Assembly (NCBI GenBank): GCA_011620585.1
Contig: WOYV01000012.1
Coordinates: 1 to 41,445 of the forward strand
Length of the DNA stretch: 41,445 bases
DNA from: Draconibacterium sp.
GTDB lineage: Bacteria; Bacteroidota; Bacteroidia; Bacteroidales; Prolixibacteraceae
Direction: 5' to 3'
A program made the translations under genes and the position numbers. The notes under the pieces are model-generated. The model did not search any database, was not told the DNA's origin, and saw nothing but the letters and a program-made list of their open reading frames with translations. Below, in pieces: positions 1 through 10,453 of this stretch (positions within the stretch are counted from its first letter, which is position 1; each line of letters starts with the position of its first letter).

Positions 1-51
1 TAAACCACAGGGAACACAAAGAAGACACAGAGTGGCACAGAGCAAAATAAT
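1..51. repeat. Iterated CACAGAG-like leader sequence
   Basis: Before the first start codon the sequence is built of about four degenerate units of roughly 11 nt around ACACAGAG (ACCACAGGGA, ACACAAAGAAG, ACACAGAGTGG, CACAGAGC). Similar iterated intergenic sequence is familiar from environmental Bacteroidota genomes, but that is recollection and not a search result. No promoter is visible in the 51 bases available. Confidence 0.45.
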
Positions 52-3000
52 ATGAAACGATTGATGTACATAGTAATCTTCCTGGTTATGGCGGCAAACC
101 TGTTCGCCCAGGAGAGCTATGTCGTCGATTCGGCCTGCGTGGGCGCCGAGCGGCTCTACCGCCGCGACGGCGAAAAAGCCTATGCCTACGACTGGTTTAT
201 CCGCGACACCTCGGGGCTGGTAGTGGCCAATCCGGCAGGGGTCGATTTTGTAGAAGTAATTTCGCCCGGAGACACAGTGTGGGGCAACGAAATTCAATAT
301 TTATGGGATGTCGTGGGCGAGTTCGACATCGAAGTACAGGTGTTTACCGAACACGGTTGCGACACCATCAGCAGCGGACGGATGAAAGTGTTCGACCTGC
401 CCGGAGCAGTGGCAGGCCCCGGCCTGGTATTTTGTAGCCTTGGCGATATTGCAGTGCAGGGCGACTCGGCCTGGCACCACAGTATATTCTACTGGGCCAC
501 CACCGGCGACGGTTTCTTCGACGATGAGTACGCGAAGCATCCCACTTACCATTTGGGGCCGAACGACAGTCTGAACATGCAGGTTACCCTGTTTATCACT
601 GCCGAAGGACTGGCCGACAACGGCACCTGCGAACCCGCGGTCGATTCCGTCACCTATCAGTTTAGCGAACCCGATATCGAATTCACGGTGTTTGACCTCT
701 TGTGTTACAACGATAGCAACGCGGTGATCGAAACCAATATTGTTGGCGGAATGCCGCCGTACGCCTACCAATGGAAAGGCCCGGCGGGATTTAATCCGGT
801 CGATGCCGGCAAGATCAAGTACCTCGGGGCCGGCTGGTATGTCCTGAAAGTGATCGATGCCAACAACTGTTACGATATCGACTCGGTGGAAATTGTGAAT
901 CCACCTCGAATCCTGATCAGTATCGACGATATTCAGCACGTAAGCTGTTTTGGTTACAACGATGGTTTAATTACCGCATCAGCTAGTGGAGGTACAGGGG
1001 GGCTATGGTTTACCTGGGTCAATTCGAAAGGGTTCCCGTTTTTTGGAAACACCATTAATAATTTGCCCGCCGATACCTATGTAGTCACCGTTATCGACGA
1101 AAACAACTGTAAAGTGAGCGACACCGTAGTCGTAAGCGAGCCCGATTCGATGCTGGCCCTGATTGTGGGAACCGATACCCTTTGCGAAGGCGATATTACA
1201 ACACTGCTTGGAACCACTGTTGGTGGCACAGGTACCCTCCTGCATTCGTGGTCGGGCAGCGGCCCTGCTTATCTGAACCCAATCAACGATACCACCTATA
1301 CTTTTGGTGCGGCGCCGCAGGGAACCTACCCGGTTATTTATCAGATTGAAGACCAGTTGGGTTGCCAGGCTTCCGACACCCTCGATATTGTTGTTTATCC
1401 GCCGACATTCAGCACCGAATCGATGGAAATTTGCGCCGGCGAAACTCCTTTTACGTGGAACCATCGCCTGGTAGTAAGCGACCGCGACAGCATTTACCAG
1501 GATACTTTGGTGGGCGCCAACCAGTTTGGTTGCGACTCGATCCTCACAATGGATGTAAAAGTGTTGTTCCCATCGTATCAGTACGATACTTTATTTGTTT
1601 GCGCCAACGAAGAACCCTTTGTTCAGCACACCCAACTAATACAACCCGGAATCGACAGCGCCTATCTCGATACCGTAAAATATACCAGCTCGGGTTGCGA
1701 CTCGCTGTACATTGCCCTCCAGGTTTACACCCTGCCGGTTACTTATACCCTGCTCGATTCGACTTTGTGTGCCGGGGCGCCTGAGTTTATGTGGAACAAC
1801 CGTTTTATTGAAACCACCCGCGACAGCATTTACCTCGATACTTTGAAGAACACTTTTGGCTGCGACTCGCTGCTTACCTACGACATTAAAATTCTTCCGC
1901 CCGATACCACCATAGTCGATACCTTCATTTGTCAGGATGCCCCTGTTTTTGTCTGGAACAGCGTAAGCATAGAAACGTATAAAGACAGCATTTACGAAGC
2001 CCGGCTCGATAATATGTACGGTTGCGATTCGCTGGTACTGCTCAATGTTCAGTTGTGGCCAACCACCGACACGCTGTTGGAGACCATGATTTGCGAAGGG
2101 GCGCCTTCGTTTATGTGGAATAACCGGCTGATTGTTTCTACCCGCGACAGTATTTACCTCGATACTTTGGTGAACACTTACGGTTGCGACTCGCTGCTTA
2201 CCTACGATGTGCAGGTCATCCCTCCGGATACCAGCTATGTTTTTGACACGCTCTGCCAGAACGATCCGGGTTATGTTTGGAATGGAATTACGATACAAAC
2301 CGAGGCCGACAGCGTGTACGAAGCCCACTTGCAAAACATGCTCACCTGCGACTCCACGGTATTCCTGGCGGTTTCTATCCTGCGGGGAATTGTGATTGAT
2401 ACCTTTGTGGAAGCCTGCGAAACCTACACCTGGCCCGAAGGAACGGGAGCTACTTACACTGCTTCGGGTATTTACGACCACATTATTGGCGCAGCCGCCT
2501 GTGCCGATACGCTGCGCTTGCATCTGCTCATCAGCCCAACTATTGTGCTGAATGCCGATGTTAGTGATGTTCGTTGTTATGGCGATGCTAACGGAGCCAT
2601 CGATCTGACGGTGAGTGGAGGTATTCCACCGTATAAATACGAATGGAACACCGGGGTAACGACGGAAGACCTTAGCAGCATTCCGGCCGGAACCTATTCG
2701 GTAACCGTTTACGATTCGCTTGATTGCTCGAATTTTATCGAAGTGGAAGTAGTTGAACCTGCCGAAATTGTCGCGGCCATCGATTCGGTAACCCCGGCAG
2801 CTTTCCCGGGCGATCCTTCGGGAAGCATCTGGGTAAGTGTAAGCGACGGAACACCGGGCTACACGTTTGAATGGACAGACAACGTTGGAAATTTCATCGG
2901 CAATCAGGAGGATTTGCTGAACCAGCCCAAAGGCGCCTATTCCTTGCTGATTATCGATAACAAGCTATGCCAGGCAACGCTGGTTGCAAACATCCCGGTG

Positions 3001-6000
3001 AAAGATACTTCAGGCCCAGGACCTTATCAGATGGATTGCCCGGCTTCTCCGTTACTGACCTGTTTCGAAGAGCTGGCTGCCAACCCGATGGCCAATACCC
3101 TGGCCGAATACCTGGCGCTTGAACCCGGGTTGGATGTTTATTCCGATTGCGGATTGCTGGTTTCAAGCTTTAACTCGCGCGATTCGGTAGTAGATGCAAG
3201 CGCTTATTGTTACGAAGAATACCGTTTTTATTCGATCCTCGATTCGTGCGGAAACGAACTAAGCTGTATTCAGCAGGTAATTGTAAACGATACCGAGGCT
3301 CCACAAATTTCCTGTCCTCCGGTATTGCCTTTAACCAATACATCCGCCCCGGCGCCTTATACTTTTGCGCAGTTTATCGCAGCAGGTGGCGCCGCTTCCG
3401 ACAATTGTAGTATTGTACGTTTCAAAAAGGTAAATGAAATTTCGTCGGGCACGGCTTTTAACCAAATCATCACCCGGACCTACGAAGTGGAAGATTACTG
3501 TGGAAACATAAATAGTTGCGAACACATTATTACGATCACAAATACAGCGCAGTTGGCCATTACCTGTCCTCCTCCAATTCCGTTGTGTCCAAACGATCCG
3601 GTTCCGGCAGCCTACAATAGTTTAAGCGATTTTATTGCAGCAGGCGGAGACACAGCCAGCACGATGTTCCCGGTTGTACCGTCATCATGGCAATGGCTCG
3701 ACGATGTAAGCGATAACAATTCGTGTCCCGAAATTATTGCCCGAACCTACACCATCAGCAATACAAATGGCGAAACGGCCACCTGTGAGCAACTAATCAT
3801 CCGGGAAGACACCCAGGCACCGACGCTCAATATACCTTCCAGGTCCTTTAATAGTTGTTTCTCTAATACAAATCGTTATACCGATCTGAATGATCTGAAG
3901 CAACGAAATCCAGGTGCATCTTGGAGTGATAACTGTCAGATAGTGCGTCTGGTACTGGTGAGAGAAAATACCTCTGGAACCTGTCCCGAAGTGATTACGC
4001 GCACCTACCGGGCATACGATGCCTGTGATAATCCTTCGCTTGATGAAACACATACGATTACTATTTATGACGAAGAACCTCCAACTGTTAGTGATTTGCC
4101 GCCGCTAATTACCAACGATTGTACCTTGCCCGATCCGGTGAACGATATCAATGTGTTCAAGACCCAGGGCGTTACCTTCTTCGAATTGTGTAACAATCCA
4201 ATTAGAATGGACTATGTTGGATCGATTCCGGGTGGTCCCAGCGAACCGAATGTATTGTATTACCAATACCGTTTTGCCGATGCCTGCGACAACGGCGTGG
4301 TTAAACTTCAGAAAGTATTCCTGAACGGGTTTACCGCGCCAACTTTCGACCCGATCGGGCCGCTCTGCCAGTTTAGCACAGCGCCTGCGTTGCCATTGGT
4401 TTCACACGAAGGAATTACAGGGAAATGGGGCCCGGCAACCATCAATACCGATAGCCCGGGTACCACTACTTATCTTTTCACTCCCGATCCGGGCCAGTGC
4501 GCCAGCCCAACGTCGATGGTTGTAGTGGTTACTCCCGAAATCCAACTCTCTGAAACACACGTGGATATTGGCCTGAACCCGAACCCAATTGGAGCGATTA
4601 ACCTGACTGTTAGTGATGGAACCGCGCCTTATAATTTCTTATGGAGCAACGGCGCCACCACTCCAAATCTAAGCGGTCTTGAAGCCGGATCGTATTCGGT
4701 ACATGTTACCGACGCTATTGGTTGCGAAGCCGATCGTACGGTTCTCATTAAATCGGATGGCCCGGTAATGAGTTGCGCACCGGATTCACTGGTTGAATGT
4801 CCCGATTTATCGGAAATTCCGCCATACGCCACTTATGCCGAATACCAGGCAGCGGGTGGAAGCGCTACCGCCACGGCCCGACTCGATACTGCTTCGTTCG
4901 CGTTTGTTAGAGAGGACACTTTGACAACAACCTACTGTCTCACCGTGGAACGTACATACACGATTAAAGATTTGTTAGGAAACAAGGCATTCTGTACCCA
5001 GATTATCAACGTGGAAGACCTGGTTCCGCCAACTATTATTTGTCCGGAAGATGGAAGCGCCGTTTGTTTAACTGCTTCAGTGGCTGATATTAACACCTTG
5101 GAAGATTTTGAGAGAAACGGCGGAATCGTGGATGACAACTGCGAAGTGGACCGTTCGTCGTTTACTTATACCAGAACTCCTACTAAACAGATTGATAAGA
5201 CAGAGATCGTTACTGAATATTTTATTTCCGACTTGTGTGGTAATATATCGAGTTGTACACAAACGTTCATCCTAACCGATACCATTCCGCCAGAAGCGGT
5301 TTGTAACGATATTACGGTATATCTTGATGAAAATGGAAATTACCTGATGACCGAAATTGACATGGACAACATTTCAGCAGGATCATCCGACAATTGTACT
5401 GCATTTGAAGACCTCATTATAGATGTAATTCCATCTGAATTTACTTGTGAAGATGTAGAATTTGGCAAACAAGTTATGGTTGTTGTTACCGATGAGGCCG
5501 GCAATTCGGACGATTGCGAGGCTCATGTTACCGTGGTTGATAACATGCCACCTGACGCGCTTTGTAAACCACTAACCATCTACCTGGACGAATACGGACA
5601 AGCCAGAATTACGAACGATATGATCGATAACGGTTCGTACGACAATTGTTCAGATGTTACTCTGGAACTGGATAAATATGACTTTGACTGTCAGAACCTT
5701 GGTGACAACACAGTAAATCTAACGGTTAAGGATCAGTACGGCTTAGAGTCTAGCTGTGCAACTACCGTCAGTGTACTCGATACCATTTCTCCACAAGTGA
5801 GTTGTATTGTACGCGATACCATACAACTTAGCGAAGAAGATGGCTCGTATATTTTAGCCTGGGATATGGTTACCACCTCGGAATGGGATAACTGTGAAAT
5901 AGTAATGAGAGAGCTCAGTAAAGACACACTGTTCTGCACTGACATAGGACTTACTGAAATTACTGCCACGGTAATTGATCAAAGTGGAAATAGTAACTAT

Positions 6001-7623
6001 TGCACTGCCGAATTCGTGGTGATTGGTAACACACCGCCAAATGTCGCAAACGATTCGGCCATAACAGCGGTAAATATTCCGGTTGAGATTAATGTGGTGC
6101 TGAACGACTACGACCTGAAAACCAATATCAACCTGGCAACACTAAGCATAATTAACGGGCCAGGTAATGGTTCGGTGGTGGTTGATAATAAAACCGGTAT
6201 TGTTACCTACACCCCAGATGCCGGCTTTGTGGGCAACGATATTTTCCGTTACTCAATCTGCGACGATGGTGTTCCTTGTATTCCCGAATGTGGCGAAGCC
6301 ATTGTATTTGTTAAGGTTCGTCCGGCCAATAATCCGCCGAATGCCGAAAACGATTACTTCGACCTGCCTTGTGGCGAATTGACCGGAAATGTGAGAGCAG
6401 ATAATGGAAATGGAGCTGACAGCGATCCGGATGGGAATGGAACCCTGGTTGAGTTACTGGTACAGGCTACCAATGGTATTGCCATGCTCTATGAAAGCGG
6501 AGACTTCGAATACACGCCAAACGTCGATTTTACAGAAGGTATCGACAGCTTCCGGTATATTTTGTACGACGATGGTATGCCAGCGCTCTCGGATACAGCT
6601 TGGGTTTACATTACCCGCGTAGCCGACAACGACTGCGATGGAGTTGCAGATGTTGATGATATCGACGACGACAACGACGGTATCCGGGATGTGAATGAAG
6701 GGTTTAATGAAACCTATCCGGCTTTATCTTTTGATTCTGACCAGGATGGAATTCCAGATTATTTTGATATCGACTCGGATAACGACGGAATTCTCGATAA
6801 TATTGAAGGCCAGGCCGAAGATAATTACATTGAGCCTGTCAGTTGGCGCGACGATAACCACAACGGCTGGGACAAACGCTACGATAATGATGAAGGCGGC
6901 TATCCGTTCGACCTTGGGTTAACCGATACCGATGGCGATGGAACACCCGACTTCCTCGATACCGACTCGGACAACGACGGCGTTTACGACTTTATAGAAG
7001 GAAGCGACGACAATGCCGATGGTTTACCGGATATAATCAGGTACTACTCCGACCTTGACCGGGATGGATTGGATGATGCTTACGACTGGATTGACGGATG
7101 GGGGAATTTCATAGACAACGAAACCGGCAGTTTGGCCCCCTTACAGGATTTCGATGGCGATGGCGCCCGCGACTGGCGCGATGTGAACGACGAAGACGAC
7201 AAGTACCTGACCTACAACGAAGATATTAACGGCGATGGCAATTACAGTAACGACGACCTCGATCTCGACGGTCACCCGGAATACCTCGATACCGAAATGG
7301 ATTGCGAGCTGTTTATCCCGGAAGGGTTCTCTCCGAACGACGACGGGGTACACGATTTCTTCCAGGTATTGTGTATATACCCGCGTTACCCCGATGCGAA
7401 GCTGATGATCTTCAACCGGAACGGACAGTTGCTCTTCCAGAAAGAACATTACGGAAACTACGATTACTGGGGCTGGAACGAGGCCTGGTGGTGGGGTAAT
7501 TCCGAAAACCGCTTTACCATTGGTCGTGCAGGTGGTTTGCCCGCCGGAAACTACATTTATGTACTTGAGTTGAACGACGGCGCCGGCGATGTTCGCAATG
7601 GTACCGTTATGGTGGCATACTAA
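52..7623 (+). CDS. Giant T9SS-secreted surface adhesin-like protein (SprB/HYR repeats, type B sorting domain)
   Basis: A 2523-residue protein with a Sec signal peptide (residues 1-19, ending ANLFAQ). Domains in order: a PKD-like region (about 20-200); SprB-type repeats with the C(F/Y)G..DG...GG..PY.(F/Y).W pattern (about 215-365, 830-985 and 1500-1570); six tandem units of 54-56 residues, each with a Cys and a downstream GCDS (about 460-790); HYR-like units with DNC and CGN..SC motifs (about 1000-2000); cadherin-like folds starting near PPNVANDS (about 2000-2190); Asp-rich thrombospondin-3-like calcium sites such as DSDNDGI (about 2190-2415); and a gliding-motility-type C-terminal domain starting FIPEGFSPNDDG (about 2418-2523). 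This end is the T9SS type B sorting signal, so the protein should be exported and held at the cell surface. The role (adhesion, gliding or matrix) is inferred from the repeat content. It is transcribed alone. Confidence 0.9.
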   Translation: MKRLMYIVIFLVMAANLFAQESYVVDSACVGAERLYRRDGEKAYAYDWFIRDTSGLVVANPAGVDFVEVISPGDTVWGNEIQYLWDVVGEFDIEVQVFTEHGCDTISSGRMKVFDLPGAVAGPGLVFCSLGDIAVQGDSAWHHSIFYWATTGDGFFDDEYAKHPTYHLGPNDSLNMQVTLFITAEGLADNGTCEPAVDSVTYQFSEPDIEFTVFDLLCYNDSNAVIETNIVGGMPPYAYQWKGPAGFNPVDAGKIKYLGAGWYVLKVIDANNCYDIDSVEIVNPPRILISIDDIQHVSCFGYNDGLITASASGGTGGLWFTWVNSKGFPFFGNTINNLPADTYVVTVIDENNCKVSDTVVVSEPDSMLALIVGTDTLCEGDITTLLGTTVGGTGTLLHSWSGSGPAYLNPINDTTYTFGAAPQGTYPVIYQIEDQLGCQASDTLDIVVYPPTFSTESMEICAGETPFTWNHRLVVSDRDSIYQDTLVGANQFGCDSILTMDVKVLFPSYQYDTLFVCANEEPFVQHTQLIQPGIDSAYLDTVKYTSSGCDSLYIALQVYTLPVTYTLLDSTLCAGAPEFMWNNRFIETTRDSIYLDTLKNTFGCDSLLTYDIKILPPDTTIVDTFICQDAPVFVWNSVSIETYKDSIYEARLDNMYGCDSLVLLNVQLWPTTDTLLETMICEGAPSFMWNNRLIVSTRDSIYLDTLVNTYGCDSLLTYDVQVIPPDTSYVFDTLCQNDPGYVWNGITIQTEADSVYEAHLQNMLTCDSTVFLAVSILRGIVIDTFVEACETYTWPEGTGATYTASGIYDHIIGAAACADTLRLHLLISPTIVLNADVSDVRCYGDANGAIDLTVSGGIPPYKYEWNTGVTTEDLSSIPAGTYSVTVYDSLDCSNFIEVEVVEPAEIVAAIDSVTPAAFPGDPSGSIWVSVSDGTPGYTFEWTDNVGNFIGNQEDLLNQPKGAYSLLIIDNKLCQATLVANIPVKDTSGPGPYQMDCPASPLLTCFEELAANPMANTLAEYLALEPGLDVYSDCGLLVSSFNSRDSVVDASAYCYEEYRFYSILDSCGNELSCIQQVIVNDTEAPQISCPPVLPLTNTSAPAPYTFAQFIAAGGAASDNCSIVRFKKVNEISSGTAFNQIITRTYEVEDYCGNINSCEHIITITNTAQLAITCPPPIPLCPNDPVPAAYNSLSDFIAAGGDTASTMFPVVPSSWQWLDDVSDNNSCPEIIARTYTISNTNGETATCEQLIIREDTQAPTLNIPSRSFNSCFSNTNRYTDLNDLKQRNPGASWSDNCQIVRLVLVRENTSGTCPEVITRTYRAYDACDNPSLDETHTITIYDEEPPTVSDLPPLITNDCTLPDPVNDINVFKTQGVTFFELCNNPIRMDYVGSIPGGPSEPNVLYYQYRFADACDNGVVKLQKVFLNGFTAPTFDPIGPLCQFSTAPALPLVSHEGITGKWGPATINTDSPGTTTYLFTPDPGQCASPTSMVVVVTPEIQLSETHVDIGLNPNPIGAINLTVSDGTAPYNFLWSNGATTPNLSGLEAGSYSVHVTDAIGCEADRTVLIKSDGPVMSCAPDSLVECPDLSEIPPYATYAEYQAAGGSATATARLDTASFAFVREDTLTTTYCLTVERTYTIKDLLGNKAFCTQIINVEDLVPPTIICPEDGSAVCLTASVADINTLEDFERNGGIVDDNCEVDRSSFTYTRTPTKQIDKTEIVTEYFISDLCGNISSCTQTFILTDTIPPEAVCNDITVYLDENGNYLMTEIDMDNISAGSSDNCTAFEDLIIDVIPSEFTCEDVEFGKQVMVVVTDEAGNSDDCEAHVTVVDNMPPDALCKPLTIYLDEYGQARITNDMIDNGSYDNCSDVTLELDKYDFDCQNLGDNTVNLTVKDQYGLESSCATTVSVLDTISPQVSCIVRDTIQLSEEDGSYILAWDMVTTSEWDNCEIVMRELSKDTLFCTDIGLTEITATVIDQSGNSNYCTAEFVVIGNTPPNVANDSAITAVNIPVEINVVLNDYDLKTNINLATLSIINGPGNGSVVVDNKTGIVTYTPDAGFVGNDIFRYSICDDGVPCIPECGEAIVFVKVRPANNPPNAENDYFDLPCGELTGNVRADNGNGADSDPDGNGTLVELLVQATNGIAMLYESGDFEYTPNVDFTEGIDSFRYILYDDGMPALSDTAWVYITRVADNDCDGVADVDDIDDDNDGIRDVNEGFNETYPALSFDSDQDGIPDYFDIDSDNDGILDNIEGQAEDNYIEPVSWRDDNHNGWDKRYDNDEGGYPFDLGLTDTDGDGTPDFLDTDSDNDGVYDFIEGSDDNADGLPDIIRYYSDLDRDGLDDAYDWIDGWGNFIDNETGSLAPLQDFDGDGARDWRDVNDEDDKYLTYNEDINGDGNYSNDDLDLDGHPEYLDTEMDCELFIPEGFSPNDDGVHDFFQVLCIYPRYPDAKLMIFNRNGQLLFQKEHYGNYDYWGWNEAWWWGNSENRFTIGRAGGLPAGNYIYVLELNDGAGDVRNGTVMVAY
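1432..2415 (+). repeat. Six tandem 162/168-bp coding repeats with A-B-A-B order
   Basis: The first Cys codon of each unit falls at 1432, 1600, 1768, 1930, 2092 and 2254, spacings of 168, 168, 162, 162 and 162 bp. Units at 1768 and 2092 are close copies (both contain FMWNNR, TRDSIYLDTL and CDSLLTYD). Units at 1930 and 2254 resemble each other (CQ..P..VWN, DS(I/V)YEA.L.NM). The last four units therefore look like duplication of a 324-bp two-unit block. All unit lengths are multiples of three, so the frame is kept. Confidence 0.85.
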
Positions 7624-7641
7624 GAAAAAATGCCTATGATC

Positions 7642-7657
7642 AATGGCTTCAGCCATT
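7642..7657. terminator. Short perfect hairpin between convergent genes
   Basis: AATGGCT-TC-AGCCATT is a perfect inverted repeat in the 64 bp between the stop of the surface-protein gene and the stop of the convergent PLP-enzyme gene. There is no T-run beside it, so a role as bidirectional terminator is only suggested by position. Confidence 0.35.
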
Positions 7658-7687
7658 AATTCTAATTTCTACCAGACGCTAGCTATT

Positions 7688-8920
7688 TTAGCGCAGCGCT
7701 TGCTCAATATCCGCAATCAAATCCTCAACGTTTTCGATACCCACCGATAAACGCATCATGGTATCGCGAATGTTGGCTTCGGCTCGTTCGGTTTCTGTAA
7801 ATTCTGAATAAATGGTAGAGGCCGGGTGAATGATGAGCGTTTTATTGTCGTTCAGGTTGGTAGCTCTCCGGATGATCATTAATTTGTTCATAAATGCAAA
7901 ACAGGCGGCTTTCGATTCCAGGTCGAAACTCATGATGGTGCCCGGCACGCCACCGAAATATTTTTGGGCGAGTTTGTACCGTGGGTCGTTCTCCAGGCCC
8001 GGATAATCCACGCGTTTTACTTTTGGATGGGCTTCGAACCAGGCTCCCAATGCCAGACAGTTTTGATAGCATTTCTCAACGCGAAGTTCGAGAATATCAA
8101 GTCCCTGAACCTGGAATTTGGCAGTTTGCGGAGCCATGCTGCCGCCGGTGTTCCGGAAGATGTTTTTTTTGATTTTGGCAAGGAAGGCGTCCTCTTTAAA
8201 TTTTTCGGTATAGGAGTTCAGGTTGGGGTTCATTTTCCAATCAAAGTTACCATGGTCGATAATTGCCCCGCCAAACGAAGTCGCCCCGCCCGAAATATAT
8301 TTGGTGGTGGAAATCACTTCCAGGTTGACCCCAAACCCACCGGCGCTAAAAACGTTGGGAGGAGTAAGTGTGCTGTCGGCGATGAGTACGAGTTGGTTTT
8401 TCTTTGCCACGCGGGCCAGCATTTCAATATCTGCAATATCGAGTTGAGGGTTCGTTACCGTTTCGAAATAAATGGCGCGTGTATTTTCATCAACCAGTTT
8501 TTCGATTTCACGTTTTACAGTCAGTTCCGAGAAGCGCGTTTCAATTCCAAATTCAGCCAGCGTTTGTTTAAACAGCGCGTAACTGTGCCCGAACAAGCGA
8601 TTTCCGGCAATAATGTTATCGCCGCTTTTTGTTAGCGCCATCACCGCATTCGAAATGGCTGCCATGCCCGAACTAACCGCAATGGCGGCACGGCTGTTGG
8701 TAAGCTCGCGTAATTTTACTTCGAAATATTCAACAGTTGGATTTGAAGTCCGCGAATAAACGTGCGCGATGTATTCGCCTTTAAAATTGGCTTCAAGCTG
8801 TTCGGCTGAACCGAATTCAAAAGCCACCGCATCGTAAAGTGGCATCTGCAAAGCTTTGTGCGGGTCGTCTTTTGGGTAAGGCACATTTAAAGAACGGGTA
8901 GTAAATCCGGTTTTTTTCAT
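7688..8920 (-). CDS. Cys/Met-metabolism PLP-dependent enzyme (O-acetylhomoserine sulfhydrylase / cystathionine gamma-lyase type)
   Basis: A 410-residue member of the trans-sulfuration PLP family (fold type I). It shows the YSRTSNPT substrate/PLP loop near the N-terminus, the SSGMAAI phosphate-binding turn, D in IADSTLTPP, and the Schiff-base lysine K207 in STTKYISGGA. Such enzymes make or break C-S bonds of homocysteine, cystathionine or methionine in the cytoplasm. The sequence alone does not separate MetY/MetZ-type sulfhydrylase from gamma-lyase. I chose the ATG at 8920 (MKKTGFTTRSLN), because the longer frame to 8968 adds a Lys/Gln-rich stretch unlike the family. It is transcribed alone and converges with the surface-protein gene. 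Confidence 0.85.
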   Translation of the reverse strand: MKKTGFTTRSLNVPYPKDDPHKALQMPLYDAVAFEFGSAEQLEANFKGEYIAHVYSRTSNPTVEYFEVKLRELTNSRAAIAVSSGMAAISNAVMALTKSGDNIIAGNRLFGHSYALFKQTLAEFGIETRFSELTVKREIEKLVDENTRAIYFETVTNPQLDIADIEMLARVAKKNQLVLIADSTLTPPNVFSAGGFGVNLEVISTTKYISGGATSFGGAIIDHGNFDWKMNPNLNSYTEKFKEDAFLAKIKKNIFRNTGGSMAPQTAKFQVQGLDILELRVEKCYQNCLALGAWFEAHPKVKRVDYPGLENDPRYKLAQKYFGGVPGTIMSFDLESKAACFAFMNKLMIIRRATNLNDNKTLIIHPASTIYSEFTETERAEANIRDTMMRLSVGIENVEDLIADIEQALR

Positions 8921-9008
8921 CGTTGGTTTTTGTTTTTTGTTTGTTGTATATCCGAAATAATGCAACAAAATGATTTTTTTAAATTAATCTCAAATCACTT
9001 TCAGCGCT

Positions 9009-10430
9009 TTAATAAACATGCTTCAGGAATTCTCTGGGATTTGTTCCTGCAATTACATCGAAATCATCCGCAAATATTTCCATAAACTGCCGTACATTTT
9101 CGTTGAAATCGTTCTCGAAAATCAGCAATAAAATGAAATCGGAGCCATACAGGACCCGGCTTTTAATTTGCTGAAATACCGGGCTGGCCACAAATTTTTT
9201 CAAAATATTGAATTCAGAAAAACAGGAAACATCGGTGTAAACCTTGTATCTCGGGTCTGTAAGTAGTTCAATAATCCGATTCGACCAAAGTTCGGGGATA
9301 TCCGGGTGGTCAATCGCGCCTTCGAGCTGCTGGCCTCCGCCGAAATGTGCAAGATTCAGTATGAGGTTCGGGTATTTCTCTACCACTTTTCTCCATATCA
9401 GCGGGTGATTGAGGGTAACAGCCCGTTCGTAAACCGCATCTTTCCCGAGTATCGATGTTTTAAAAGTTACCCGTTCTTTATTCATCTGTTTGAGTTCGCC
9501 ATTAAAATAAATCAGCCCATCGATTAGGACACTTTTTGCCAGGGTTGCAAAACCTCCGTCCGAATTGTGTGCAGTTACCGGAATACCGTTGTCTTCGCAA
9601 AAAGCATAAATCCCGCCGCGTTCGCCTTCGGGCCCAAATAAAAGCGGGTCGGTTGGCGAATACCCGTTTGGGCAATACAATTTAACCCCAATAAATAGGT
9701 TTCCCTTACCCACATTTTCCATGGCGTATTCCGCAATGCCTTCACGTCGTGGATCAACAGCCAGGAAAGGGAAAACCTTGTCCTTGTATTTTGGATCTTC
9801 TTTCATTTCCTTTAGTTGGCGGATCTGTTCCTCGAAACCGTCGTATTGGTTTGGAAAAATAGAAATACCCCTGGTACCCGATCGTTTCCTCACATCTTCG
9901 TCGTACTGTTGTTGCAACTTGGCGGCAGAAAGCAAAAACTGCTCTTTTTCATTCTGGTATTCCTTCCAAAGCTGGTCTTCTTCCGCACTCGATTCGTGGT
10001 TGAAGTCGCGCGACAAGGACCGGGCGCTTTTTTCAATTTCTCCAAACAGGTTCTCCATCTCGCTATCAAAAACCTTTTTCACCTGGGAGCCATTTGCCTC
10101 TCCATCGCGGTCGGCCGATTCGGCAAAACAATAAGTGAGGTCGAAAGTCAAAGGGGTCAGGATAAATTCGTCTTTATACGTTTTGTTCATCTCATCGAAA
10201 ATGGCTTTTGAATTCTTTTGGGTGAACACTTTAATGGTATACCGAATGCGTTGTAGTGTTTTTATGGTTTCCTTCAGTTTCTTAACCTTGTCTTTAACCC
10301 CTCTATCGCTTTGGCCTTCGCGATCATGAATAATAAGTTTTTTCATTTCCTTCACCAGGCGGTAAAGTAACTCCTTTGCCAAAAAATTCTTGTTAAACAA
10401 GTGATTGTGGATGTCGAAATATTTTTCCAT
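9009..10430 (-). CDS. Metal-dependent amidohydrolase-family protein, CHAT partner
   Basis: A 473-residue cytoplasmic protein. The HxH metal motif of the amidohydrolase superfamily lies at the N-terminus (FDIHNHLF). Further family-like elements are GVKLYCPNGYSP, PVTAHNSDGG, LNLAHFGGG and a late Asp in VLYGSDF, which fits an amidohydrolase-2 type TIM barrel. Between the first strand and the rest there is a charged, mostly helical insertion of about 200 residues (roughly 20-220), larger than is usual for the family and possibly for protein contact. It starts 23 bp after the stop of the CHAT gene on the same strand, so the two are probably co-transcribed. The substrate cannot be predicted. It could be a hydrolase or decarboxylase effector, or a regulator of its neighbour. 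Confidence 0.75.
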   Translation of the reverse strand: MEKYFDIHNHLFNKNFLAKELLYRLVKEMKKLIIHDREGQSDRGVKDKVKKLKETIKTLQRIRYTIKVFTQKNSKAIFDEMNKTYKDEFILTPLTFDLTYCFAESADRDGEANGSQVKKVFDSEMENLFGEIEKSARSLSRDFNHESSAEEDQLWKEYQNEKEQFLLSAAKLQQQYDEDVRKRSGTRGISIFPNQYDGFEEQIRQLKEMKEDPKYKDKVFPFLAVDPRREGIAEYAMENVGKGNLFIGVKLYCPNGYSPTDPLLFGPEGERGGIYAFCEDNGIPVTAHNSDGGFATLAKSVLIDGLIYFNGELKQMNKERVTFKTSILGKDAVYERAVTLNHPLIWRKVVEKYPNLILNLAHFGGGQQLEGAIDHPDIPELWSNRIIELLTDPRYKVYTDVSCFSEFNILKKFVASPVFQQIKSRVLYGSDFILLLIFENDFNENVRQFMEIFADDFDVIAGTNPREFLKHVY

Positions 10431-10453
10431 AATTTTAAAGTTTAATGGGTTAT

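Noticed and set aside
301-939. Long minus-strand frame inside the giant surface-protein gene (and similar ones at 1003-1464, 1636-2523 and 7141-7656)
   Set aside because: These are antisense shadows of a GC-richer repetitive gene and show no family motif.
1432-2415. CRISPR-like array
   Set aside because: The regularly spaced units are in-frame coding repeats of 162-168 bp, with no short conserved repeats and unique spacers.
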